Part shown: positions 1-5,467 of the stretch, piece after piece
Layout of the letters: every line of letters begins with the position of its first letter
How positions within the stretch are numbered: position 1 is the stretch's first letter
Assembly (NCBI GenBank): GCA_947464885.1
Contig: CANHYZ010000170.1
Span: 1 to 5,467 of the forward strand
Reading direction: 5' to 3'
DNA from: Flavobacteriales bacterium
GTDB lineage: Bacteria > Bacteroidota > Bacteroidia > Flavobacteriales_D > Sanyastnellaceae
DNA: 5,467 nucleotides
The notes under the pieces: generated by a model
Told to the model about the DNA's origin: nothing
What the model saw: only the letters and a program-made list of their open reading frames with translations
Database searches by the model: none
Made by a program: the position numbers and the translations under genes

Positions 1-824
1 AACTGATAATGCTTGCTCATCCACTCACCTTCAGGCTTACGCGTTTGTGCGTATTGCGCGGTGAATGCAGCAGGCATGAGCCATGAGCCGAGGAAGTCGG
101 CAGCAATGCTCACAATCGTTTTTGCTTTGCTGAAATCGTAGCTTGGCACAGTTCCACCGTTGGCCTTTGAAAGCCCGCTGTATGAAACAGTGTCATATTG
201 AACGTGCTTCACTTTACCTGCATATTTCGCGGTGAATTCGTTGATTGCGCGCTGCGTGCTTAGGCTGATGATGGTGTTCGATACAATGCGAATGCTGCTT
301 GCTGAAGCTAAAGCGGCTTTCACATCGGTATCAAGCGTATTCCAATCGATGTCGGCACTACCCTTCTTTGGACCCTTCAGACGAGCACCGTCGTAAAGAC
401 CTAGAACGGAGGCATTCATGCGGGAGTTCAAGCCTCCGCCGGCAATACCGTGGTCTTTGTTGCCCTTCACGTGGATCGGGCGTCCCTCGCGGGTTTTCAC
501 CAACAAGTTGCCGTAATCGTTACCATCATAATAGGTGGTAGCGTAATAGTTGGCAACACCCGGAGTAATTTCTTCCGGTTTAACAACGTACGGAATCGAC
601 TTCACCACCGGAGTTTCGCATGCAGCAAGGGTTGCTGCAGCCAAACCAAAGCCCATGAACTTCAAAAAGTCACGACGGCCGGTGTTCGATTCATTGAGAT
701 TTTCATCATTGAGAAAATCTTGTACGCTTTGATCACGCTTAAATTCTGAGGTAAGCGCTTCCTGAGCAGCTGCAGTTCCCTGCAACTCATCCAGGCTCGA
801 CCAGTATTTCTTAGTTATTCCCAT
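1..824 (-). CDS. actB: ACIII iron-sulfur / molybdopterin-oxidoreductase-like subunit ActB, N-terminal part (cut by window edge)
   Basis: This is the large periplasmic subunit of alternative complex III, which oxidises quinol and passes electrons through Fe-S clusters and haems. Only the first 274 codons are in the window; the rest lies to the left. The start at 824 gives MGITKKYWSSLDEL, followed by a long pre-leader and then a twin-arginine motif GRRDFLKF (residues 49-56), a short hydrophobic stretch, and LAAC with Cys69, which resembles a lipobox. A Tat signal beginning almost 50 residues into the protein matches the 'extended Tat' molybdopterin oxidoreductases of Bacteroidota. Residues 70-274 contain no cysteine, so the N-terminal [4Fe-4S] motif of catalytic molybdoenzymes is absent. 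That fits ActB, whose molybdopterin-like domain is known to lack the cofactor. The Fe-S ferredoxin-like part would be in the missing C-terminal region. The gene lies 32 bases downstream of actA on the same strand, in the usual actA-actB order. No Shine-Dalgarno sequence precedes the start. Confidence 0.9.
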   Translation of the reverse strand, partial: MGITKKYWSSLDELQGTAAAQEALTSEFKRDQSVQDFLNDENLNESNTGRRDFLKFMGFGLAAATLAACETPVVKSIPYVVKPEEITPGVANYYATTYYDGNDYGNLLVKTREGRPIHVKGNKDHGIAGGGLNSRMNASVLGLYDGARLKGPKKGSADIDWNTLDTDVKAALASASSIRIVSNTIISLSTQRAINEFTAKYAGKVKHVQYDTVSYSGLSKANGGTVPSYDFSKAKTIVSIAADFLGSWLMPAAFTAQYAQTRKPEGEWMSKHYQ

Positions 825-856
825 GGAGGTTAATCCGTGTTATTCGATTTATTCTA

Positions 857-2245
857 TTAATAGTGGCATTTGCCGCATTCCCAACCACCCAGCTCGCGAA
901 CGGTAGAAGTTCCGTCTTCCATGATTTCACGCAAGGTGCGCTGACCAACTTCAGACGCCTTGTAGCGCTCGTGCATTTCTTGATAGTATGCGCTTCCGGC
1001 CATGTCTACTTCCTTCTTGTTGTGACACTCCAAGCACCATCCCATGGTGAATGGTCGTCTTTCCAATTTCACCAAACCAACTACGTCTTCCTGAGCATTG
1101 ATTTCATCTGCAGTTGGGACGTGACCGACGGTGTATTGGTTTTGCGGACCGTGACAGTTCTTACAATCGATTTTACCTACAGTTACGTGGGCAGAGTGAT
1201 TGAAGTAAACGTGGTCAGGCAAGTTGTTCACCTTGTTCCAAACGATTGGCTTCTGCTCGAAACCGGCGATATAGGTACCGGTTGCAGGGTCGAAACCAAT
1301 AGCATCGTAAATCTTCTGAATCTCTGATGTTCCGGTGATTGCGCCCTTTTTGATACCCTTGTGGCAGTTCATACAAACGTTTACCGATGGGATACCTGCG
1401 TGCTTTGACTTCACAGCACTGCTGTGGCAGTAGTTACAATCGATTTCGTTCTGGCAATTGTGGATAGCGTGTGAGAACCAAATCGGCTGATCAGGCGTGT
1501 AGCCATCATAAACACCGATATCCATCAAGCTCTTATAGCCAACCACTGAGAAGTAGCAGAACAGGAACAACCCGATAACGGAAACAAACTTTCTGTTCGC
1601 CCACATCCAGCCTTTGGCCGATTGCCAGTACGACATTTCTACCACCGGCGGAAGTCCTTCGCGCTCGTTGATAGCGTTTTTGAGTGATTTCGAAATGTTA
1701 GCAGCCGTTACAGCGATAATGGCCAGAATCGATCCAATGATGATGAACCACACTGTGCCATCGCTTTCTTCGTTCTTAGCCTTCTCAGTAGCTATCTCCT
1801 CAAGTGTCATACACTTGTTGACACCGGCAGCTCCGCCCGCAGGAGCAGCTGCATCAGCGGCTGTCTTGACATAGGTCAGGATGTCCTTGATGTCGGCTTC
1901 ACTTACCGGCTGGCCGGCCATCCAACCATAGGTTGCCACATATTTTTCGACAAGTCCTTTGATGTAGGGATCTCCGGTAGCTGCTGCAGCTTGTGGATTC
2001 TGAATCCACTTCACAATCAGAGCGTCCTTTCCTTTCCAACGGACATCGATATCCTTGAGACCGGGAGCGGCCAACACCTCATCGGTGGTTTTGTGACATG
2101 AGGCACAGTTAGCTTTGTATAATGACTCCCCTTTGGCGGCATCCCCACCCTCAAAAACACCACCGAAGGCGTTGAAATTGAGGAGGATTGCGGCTGAAAA
2201 AGGAACCAGAATTTTGCTGATAAAACTTCTTGAAAGCCTATTCAT
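857..2245 (-). CDS. actA: ACIII multihaem cytochrome c subunit ActA with an extra N-terminal monohaem domain
   Basis: This is a membrane-anchored c-type cytochrome of alternative complex III that carries electrons from the Fe-S subunit toward the acceptor or terminal oxidase. The 462-residue product has six CXXCH haem-binding motifs: CASCH 47-51, CNYCH 270-274, CMNCH 291-295, CKNCH 361-365, CLECH 404-408 and CGKCH 457-461. Order: signal-like N terminus (1-28); a class I cytochrome c domain (about 34-128) with Met109 in GWMAG as probable sixth ligand; an Ala/Gly/Pro-rich linker (128-141); a membrane helix (about 164-183); a basic loop, probably cytoplasmic; a second helix (about 219-238); and a periplasmic pentahaem domain with distal histidines in FSHAIH and FNHSAH. 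The published pentahaem ActA and monohaem ActE are separate subunits, so this looks like a fusion or an added domain. It is probably the first gene of the ACIII operon, with actB 32 bases downstream. The start at 2245 is chosen because it leads straight into the signal sequence. A -7 box lies about 40 bases upstream. Confidence 0.92.
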   Translation of the reverse strand: MNRLSRSFISKILVPFSAAILLNFNAFGGVFEGGDAAKGESLYKANCASCHKTTDEVLAAPGLKDIDVRWKGKDALIVKWIQNPQAAAATGDPYIKGLVEKYVATYGWMAGQPVSEADIKDILTYVKTAADAAAPAGGAAGVNKCMTLEEIATEKAKNEESDGTVWFIIIGSILAIIAVTAANISKSLKNAINEREGLPPVVEMSYWQSAKGWMWANRKFVSVIGLFLFCYFSVVGYKSLMDIGVYDGYTPDQPIWFSHAIHNCQNEIDCNYCHSSAVKSKHAGIPSVNVCMNCHKGIKKGAITGTSEIQKIYDAIGFDPATGTYIAGFEQKPIVWNKVNNLPDHVYFNHSAHVTVGKIDCKNCHGPQNQYTVGHVPTADEINAQEDVVGLVKLERRPFTMGWCLECHNKKEVDMAGSAYYQEMHERYKASEVGQRTLREIMEDGTSTVRELGGWECGKCHY

Positions 2246-2285
2246 TACTGATATTTTAAACTGTATGGCAGGTTTAATCGCGCGG

Positions 2286-2293
2286 CAAATTTA
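2286..2293 (-). promoter_or_regulatory. Putative -7 promoter element of the ACIII operon (TAAATTTG)
   Basis: Read on the minus strand this is TAAATTTG, an exact match to the Bacteroidota -7 consensus TAnnTTTG. Transcription would begin near 2280 and leave a leader of roughly 35 bases before actA, which is a reasonable distance. I see no good TTG at the -33 position. That region instead holds TGAC half-sites, so the promoter may depend on an activator. Being a short motif in AT-rich DNA, it could be a chance match. Confidence 0.5.
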
Positions 2294-2296
2294 TAC

Positions 2297-2323
2297 GTCA
2301 GTAGCGCTTGACATTCGTATGAC
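2297..2323. promoter_or_regulatory. Possible operator: three TGAC/GTCA half-sites about one helical turn apart
   Basis: GTCA at 2297-2300, TGAC at 2309-2312 and TGAC at 2320-2323 have centres 12 and 11 bases apart. The first two form the inverted pair GTCA-N8-TGAC, and the last two are direct repeats. The cluster lies just upstream of the actA -7 box, where the -33 element would be, so a bound regulator would contact RNA polymerase directly. A perfect 8-base palindrome TGTTAACA follows at 2332-2339. Four-base half-sites are weak evidence on their own; the call rests on spacing and position, and no regulator is identified. Confidence 0.25.
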
Positions 2324-2390
2324 AAAAAGAATGTTAACAATTTAAAATCGTTCTAAATAAAGACCTCACTTGCGTGTTTATCCCTTTGTT

Positions 2391-2486
2391 TTACAGCAAC
2401 TGAGCGCGGCGAGGACCGCATCGGCAACCATGTCGTTTCAACAACACGTGCGGCGTCGGTTGCAAGTTGACGCCGTTACGGTTCAT
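2391..2486 (-). CDS. Candidate small ORF or leader peptide, 31 residues, Cys/Arg-rich end
   Basis: I do not recognise this gene. On the minus strand, ATG at 2486 opens a 31-codon frame ending in TAA at 2391-2393. The peptide starts MNRNGVNLQPTPHVLL and its second half has a KRHGCRCGPRR segment (residues 17-27). GGAGGG at 2498-2503, 11 bases before the ATG, and AGGTGG at 2491-2496, 4 bases before it, make the strongest Shine-Dalgarno-like region near any start in the window. This is notable because most Bacteroidota genes lack one. The frame stays open upstream to in-frame ATGs at 2519 and 2546 (42 or 51 residues); the 2486 start is preferred for its binding site. It lies upstream of actA in the same direction, with 145 bases and the actA -7 box in between, and antisense to the leader of the SPOR gene. 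Its Cys and Arg codons near the end suggest a translated regulatory leader, but this is inference. Confidence 0.35.
   Translation of the reverse strand: MNRNGVNLQPTPHVLLKRHGCRCGPRRAQLL
2451..2475. repeat. GC-rich hairpin, 7-bp perfect stem
   Basis: CGGCGTC (2451-2457) pairs perfectly with GACGCCG (2469-2475) around an 11-base loop, and a G-U pair (2450/2476) can extend the stem by one. No T-run follows on either strand, so it is not an intrinsic terminator. It lies inside the candidate small ORF on the minus strand and about 55 bases upstream of the SPOR gene start on the plus strand. It could therefore be an RNA regulatory element for either. A weaker 4-bp GCGG/CCGC stem is nearby at 2406-2419. 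Confidence 0.4.
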
Positions 2487-2519
2487 AAAACCACCTACCC
2501 TCCAAGCAATGGCCAACAT

Positions 2520-2527
2520 TATTTTTG
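2520..2527 (+). promoter_or_regulatory. Possible -7 element (TATTTTTG) directly before the SPOR gene
   Basis: TATTTTTG matches TAnnTTTG exactly, but its last base is only four bases from the ATG at 2532. If active, it would give a leaderless or nearly leaderless mRNA. No TTG is found at the -33 distance. The T-run makes a chance match likely, so this is a weak call. Confidence 0.2.
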
Positions 2528-2531
2528 CGCT

Positions 2532-2957
2532 ATGCCTTTTCGCCATCTTACACTTCTTCTCATCTTTTGGTCAACTGCCTTTGTTGCTCATTCGCAGCAC
2601 GACTCCTTATTGGTGTCGCCCGGAAATGTGGAGTTTGTGATTGACAGCTCCATTGTCAAACTCGAGAAGGGTGCACGCAAATTCAAAGAAACGAAGGGCT
2701 ACCGACTTCAGATTTTTCTGGGGCCACTGGAAACAGTCAAAGCGGAGCGAAATAAATATCTGGCCCTTGGACTTCCATACTCAGCATATATCAAGCAGAT
2801 TGTTCCTGAGCATGCTTTGCAAATCGGCGATTTTAGCAACAGACTCGAGATGGAAAAATGCCGCAATGAAATCGAGGCGTATTATCCTGACGCACTTCCC
2901 GTCATTGAAGTTATCGAGCCCCCGAAGTTCAACAAACGCCCAAAGCAAACACCGTGA
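2532..2957 (+). CDS. Small secreted SPOR-domain-like protein
   Basis: This is a 141-residue exported protein of the short SPOR-type family found in Bacteroidota. SPOR domains bind peptidoglycan, typically denuded glycan strands at division sites, so a cell-envelope role is likely, but the exact function is unknown. The frame is open upstream to an ATG at 2370. I chose ATG 2532 because it begins a clear signal peptide (basic MPFRH, then a hydrophobic core, with probable cleavage after AHS near residue 21), whereas the upstream stretch looks non-coding. After a short spacer, residues 56-128 show the SPOR pattern: GYRLQIFLG (56-64), an Ala/Lys-containing helix, a Pro-Tyr-X-X-Tyr turn (82-86), LQIGDF (96-101), a second helix and YYPDALPVIEVI (117-128). 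The C terminus is basic and ends about 12 residues beyond the domain. There is no Shine-Dalgarno sequence. It is 84 bases from hmgA, with a possible promoter between, so joint transcription is uncertain. Confidence 0.75.
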   Translation: MPFRHLTLLLIFWSTAFVAHSQHDSLLVSPGNVEFVIDSSIVKLEKGARKFKETKGYRLQIFLGPLETVKAERNKYLALGLPYSAYIKQIVPEHALQIGDFSNRLEMEKCRNEIEAYYPDALPVIEVIEPPKFNKRPKQTP

Positions 2958-3014
2958 CACAGCGGTTGAGAAAAATCAATAGTCTCTGAGCGCGCTTCTC
3001 CATAATGAGCCTGC

Positions 3015-3022
3015 TACCTTTG
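3015..3022 (+). promoter_or_regulatory. Putative -7 promoter element of the tyrosine-degradation operon (TACCTTTG)
   Basis: TACCTTTG is an exact match to the Bacteroidota -7 consensus TAnnTTTG. It ends 19 bases before the hmgA start, so the mRNA leader would be about 12-15 bases long. No TTG is present at the -33 distance (about 2990-2996). The position in a short intergenic gap in front of a new functional unit supports it. Confidence 0.45.
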
Positions 3023-3041
3023 GCCAAAATCATACCTGCAC

Positions 3042-4199
3042 ATGCCTTTTTATCACGCACTAGGAAACATCCCCGCTAAAAGACACGTCATACACGAAAA
3101 ACCAACAGGCGGATTGTATTACGAGCAACTCTTTGGAACAGAAGGATTCCATGGAATGAGTTCGTTGCTCTACCATGTGCACCGACCAACGATGATTCAA
3201 TCGATTGGCGCACCGGTATATGCGGGACCAACAGCGGCCGTGGAACATAACATTACACCGCTAATGCTCAAAGGCTGGAATGTGGCTCCAACAGCCGATT
3301 TTCTAGACAGCCGCACCTACATGTTGTTCAACAACGACTTGAATATCGCTCTGGCAGCGCCGCAGCAGAGTATGAAGGATTACTTCTACAAAAATGCAGA
3401 CGCTGATGAAATGATTTTCGTTCATGCCGGCTCGGGAACACTGCGCACATTACTGGGCAATCTCACGTTTGGTTACGGTGACTATTTGATTATTCCGCGT
3501 GGAATGATTTATCAAATCGAATTCGACACTCCGACGAATCGATTATTCATCGTTGAGTCCTACTCACCCATGGTAACCCCCAAGCGTTATCGCAATAATT
3601 TCGGTCAACTCCTGGAGCATTCGCCCTACTGCGAGCGCGACATTCGCCGTCCCAATCAGCTGGAGACACATGACCAAAAAGGAGAGTTCAAACTCAAGAT
3701 CCGAAAGCAAAACATGATGCATGAGTTGATTTATGCATCGCATCCTTTTGACGTTGTTGGCTGGGACGGTTACAACTACCCTTACGCCTTCAGCATTCAT
3801 AACTTCGAACCGATCACAGGGCGTATTCACCAACCACCGCCGGTCCATCAGACCTTCGAGGCGCACAATTTCGTGGTGTGCTCATTCTGCCCGCGACTAT
3901 ACGATTATCACCCCAAATCAATTCCCGCCCCTTACAACCACAGCAACATTGACAGCGACGAGGTGTTGTATTACGTCGACGGTGATTTCATGAGTCGCAA
4001 CCATGTCGAGAAGGGATACATTTCCCTTCATCCCGGAGGCATTCCACACGGTCCGCACCCCGGCGCTGCAGAACGCAGCATTGGGCAAAAGGAAACGCAG
4101 GAATTGGCGGTCATGGTTGACACCTTCCGTCCACTGAAAGTGACTGCAGCCGCCCTGGGAATTTCCGATGACTCTTACAAAACAAGTTGGTTAGAATAA
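3042..4199 (+). CDS. hmgA: Homogentisate 1,2-dioxygenase
   Basis: This cytoplasmic non-haem Fe(II) dioxygenase opens the ring of homogentisate to give 4-maleylacetoacetate, the second ring-directed step of tyrosine and phenylalanine breakdown. The 385-residue product has the family's N-terminal LYYEQLFG (25-32), then a run resembling LYHVHRPT, and the cupin-type active site near the C terminus. His269 in PPPVHQTFEAHNF corresponds to the catalytic His292 of the human enzyme. His300 (PYNH), Glu307 (DSDEVLYY) and His336 (PHGPHPG) fit the human Fe ligands His335, Glu341 and His371. The H300-H336 spacing of 36 equals the human spacing, but Glu307 lies seven rather than six residues after the first His, with Asp306 before it. 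The protein is about 60 residues shorter than the human form (445), which suggests a compact bacterial variant. hppD follows after 21 bases and supplies its substrate. No Shine-Dalgarno sequence is visible; a -7 box lies just upstream. Confidence 0.92.
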   Translation: MPFYHALGNIPAKRHVIHEKPTGGLYYEQLFGTEGFHGMSSLLYHVHRPTMIQSIGAPVYAGPTAAVEHNITPLMLKGWNVAPTADFLDSRTYMLFNNDLNIALAAPQQSMKDYFYKNADADEMIFVHAGSGTLRTLLGNLTFGYGDYLIIPRGMIYQIEFDTPTNRLFIVESYSPMVTPKRYRNNFGQLLEHSPYCERDIRRPNQLETHDQKGEFKLKIRKQNMMHELIYASHPFDVVGWDGYNYPYAFSIHNFEPITGRIHQPPPVHQTFEAHNFVVCSFCPRLYDYHPKSIPAPYNHSNIDSDEVLYYVDGDFMSRNHVEKGYISLHPGGIPHGPHPGAAERSIGQKETQELAVMVDTFRPLKVTAAALGISDDSYKTSWLE

Positions 4200-4220
4200 A
4201 AGCAAGCTAATTTTGAACCT

Positions 4221-5360
4221 ATGAAAACCGATACCTCTTCACCCGAATTAGAAAAAGTTGTTTCCGACGCGGCGGATTTCTTGCCGCTGTTGGGCACTGA
4301 TTACATTGAATTGTACGTGGGCAATGCCAAACAAGCGGCATACTACTACATAAGTGCCTGGGGGTTCCAGCCGCTTGCCTATTGCGGGTTGGAAACCGGC
4401 GTGAAAGACCGAGTATCCTACGTGCTGCAACAAGATAAAATTCGTCTGGTACTTACCTCTTCCCTTCAACCCGATGGCCCGATCAATGCGCACGTTAACG
4501 CACATGGAGATGGCGTAAAAGTGATTGCACTCTGGGTAGATGATGCCACCAAAAGCTGGGAAGAAACCACATCACGCGGCGGTGAAAGCTGCCTGAAACC
4601 GGAAACACACATTGATGATCATGGCAGTGTAGTGCTTTCAGGCATTCACACCTACGGCGAAACACTGCACATTTTTGTTGAACGAAAAAACTACACCGGT
4701 GTGTTTTTACCGGGCTACAAGCCTTGGAATCCTTCATTCCGCGCTGCTGAATTGGGATTGAAATTCGTTGATCACATGGTGGGTAATGTTGGTTGGAATG
4801 AAATGAACCACTGGTGTGAGTTTTACGCCAAGGTGATGGGTTTTGCTCAACTGGTATCGTTCGACGACAAGGATATCAGCACGGAATACACCGCGCTGAT
4901 GAGTAAGGTGATGAGCAACGGCAACGGTCGCATCAAATTCCCGATTAATGAACCGGCTACTGGAAAGAAAAAGTCTCAAATCGAAGAGTACATCGATTTC
5001 TATCATGGGGCAGGCGTTCAACACATCGCTGTGGCCACCGACAACATCATCGAGACCGTTACGGCGTTAAAAAACCGCGGGGTTGAGTTTTTACATGTGC
5101 CGGAAACGTATTACAACGACGTTCTGGACCGTGTCGGCAAGATTGATGAGGATTTGGCGCCACTGAAGAAGCTGGGCATTCTGATTGATCGTGACGACGA
5201 AGGGTATCTCTTGCAGATCTTCACTAAACCGGTACTGGATCGTCCGACTATGTTCTTCGAAATCATTCAGCGCAAAGGGGCGAAGAGCTTCGGAAAAGGG
5301 AATTTCAAGGCTCTTTTCGAGGCGATTGAGCGTGAACAAGAATTGCGCGGAACACTTTAA
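4221..5360 (+). CDS. hppD: 4-hydroxyphenylpyruvate dioxygenase
   Basis: This Fe(II)-dependent enzyme of the vicinal oxygen chelate (glyoxalase-like) fold converts 4-hydroxyphenylpyruvate to homogentisate with decarboxylation and side-chain migration, feeding the hmgA product encoded just upstream. The 379-residue product has two tandem barrel modules: an N-terminal one (about 24-155) that lacks the metal site and a catalytic C-terminal one (about 180-350). The metal ligands fit His185 (VDHMVGNV), His268 (GVQHIAVAT) and Glu347 (MFFEIIQRKG). Other family hallmarks are FPINEP (240-245), LLQIFTKP (330-337) and the C-terminal gating helix GNFKALFEAIE (360-370). Length is typical for the family. 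The start ATG lies 21 bases after the hmgA stop without a Shine-Dalgarno sequence, and a strong terminator follows 18 bases after the stop codon, so the two genes are probably one transcript. Related 4-hydroxymandelate synthases share the fold, but the tyrosine-pathway context and C-terminal motifs favour HPPD. Confidence 0.95.
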   Translation: MKTDTSSPELEKVVSDAADFLPLLGTDYIELYVGNAKQAAYYYISAWGFQPLAYCGLETGVKDRVSYVLQQDKIRLVLTSSLQPDGPINAHVNAHGDGVKVIALWVDDATKSWEETTSRGGESCLKPETHIDDHGSVVLSGIHTYGETLHIFVERKNYTGVFLPGYKPWNPSFRAAELGLKFVDHMVGNVGWNEMNHWCEFYAKVMGFAQLVSFDDKDISTEYTALMSKVMSNGNGRIKFPINEPATGKKKSQIEEYIDFYHGAGVQHIAVATDNIIETVTALKNRGVEFLHVPETYYNDVLDRVGKIDEDLAPLKKLGILIDRDDEGYLLQIFTKPVLDRPTMFFEIIQRKGAKSFGKGNFKALFEAIEREQELRGTL

Positions 5361-5378
5361 CAAACTACATGTTAACTG

Positions 5379-5416
5379 AGCGGCAGAAGGTGCGTAAGCA
5401 TTTCTGCCGCTTTTTT
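5379..5416 (+). terminator. Rho-independent terminator after hppD
   Basis: AGCGGCAGAA (5379-5388) pairs perfectly with TTCTGCCGCT (5402-5411), a 10-bp stem, and is followed by a run of six T (5411-5416). The 13-base loop can itself form a small nested stem, TGC/GCA around GTAA (5391-5400). No A-run precedes the stem, so it should act on the plus strand only. It marks the end of the hmgA-hppD transcript. Confidence 0.9.
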
Positions 5417-5467
5417 CATTTCGAACGACCTTACTCATCGTCTGTACAGTCTCCCGTGTTAATTTCG

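Noticed and set aside
823..830. GGAGGT-like Shine-Dalgarno sequence at the actB start.
   Set aside because: It lies on the plus strand. On the actB mRNA the sequence reads ACCTCC, which is anti-Shine-Dalgarno-like and cannot serve as its binding site. No plus-strand gene starts there.
863..1327. A 154-codon plus-strand ORF opposite actA.
   Set aside because: It lies wholly within the strongly supported haem-motif gene on the other strand, and its translation shows no recognisable domain; it is a shadow frame.
2370..2531. N-terminal extension of the SPOR protein from ATG 2370 (54 more residues).
   Set aside because: The extension has no signal-peptide or domain character and would bury the clear signal peptide that begins at 2532. 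The frame is probably open by chance opposite the minus-strand ORF.
2958..3014. Possible terminator after the SPOR gene, around the GC-rich stretch near 2988-3000.
   Set aside because: Only 3-4 bp of pairing can be formed and no T-run follows, so a terminator cannot be supported.
5091..5438. A 115-codon minus-strand ORF at the right end.
   Set aside because: It overlaps the catalytic C-terminal part of hppD and runs through the terminator hairpin; it shows no family features.
5417..5467. An 8-base palindrome (CTGTACAG) in the terminal 51 bases.
   Set aside because: A single short palindrome with no gene or promoter context in the window is expected by chance. Nothing else is recognisable there.

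Overview
The window looks like a chromosomal segment of a free-living, aerobic member of the Bacteroidota. The evidence is an alternative complex III (ACIII) gene pair with the extended Tat leader known from that phylum, a short SPOR-type protein of the kind common there, hardly any Shine-Dalgarno sequences before the large genes, and several TAnnTTTG boxes (the Bacteroidota -7 promoter element). Base composition is moderate and similar throughout. I see no insertion sequence, phage gene, tRNA, rRNA or CRISPR array.

Layout, left to right. Positions 1-824 (minus strand) hold the N-terminal 274 codons of actB, the iron-sulfur/molybdopterin-oxidoreductase-like subunit of ACIII, cut by the window edge. 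After 32 bases comes actA (857-2245, minus), a six-haem c-type cytochrome in which a monohaem domain is joined by two membrane helices to the usual pentahaem domain. The two genes run leftwards as the start of an ACIII operon, with a -7 box at 2286-2293. Positions 2246-2531 form a divergent intergenic region of about 290 bases. It carries operator-like TGAC half-sites and, on the minus strand, a 31-codon ORF with a strong ribosome binding site, a Cys/Arg-rich end and an internal GC-rich hairpin. This is the least explained part of the window. On the plus strand follow a small secreted SPOR-domain protein (2532-2957), homogentisate 1,2-dioxygenase (3042-4199) and 4-hydroxyphenylpyruvate dioxygenase (4221-5360), closed by a strong intrinsic terminator (5379-5416). 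The last 51 bases hold nothing I can recognise.

How the genes work together. ActA and ActB belong to a quinol:electron-acceptor oxidoreductase that replaces the bc1 complex and passes electrons toward a terminal oxidase. The two dioxygenases catalyse consecutive steps of tyrosine breakdown (4-hydroxyphenylpyruvate to homogentisate to maleylacetoacetate), are 21 bases apart and end at one terminator, so they are probably one operon. The SPOR protein has no evident link to either system. The products are recognised from motifs and remembered family features; no database search was possible.
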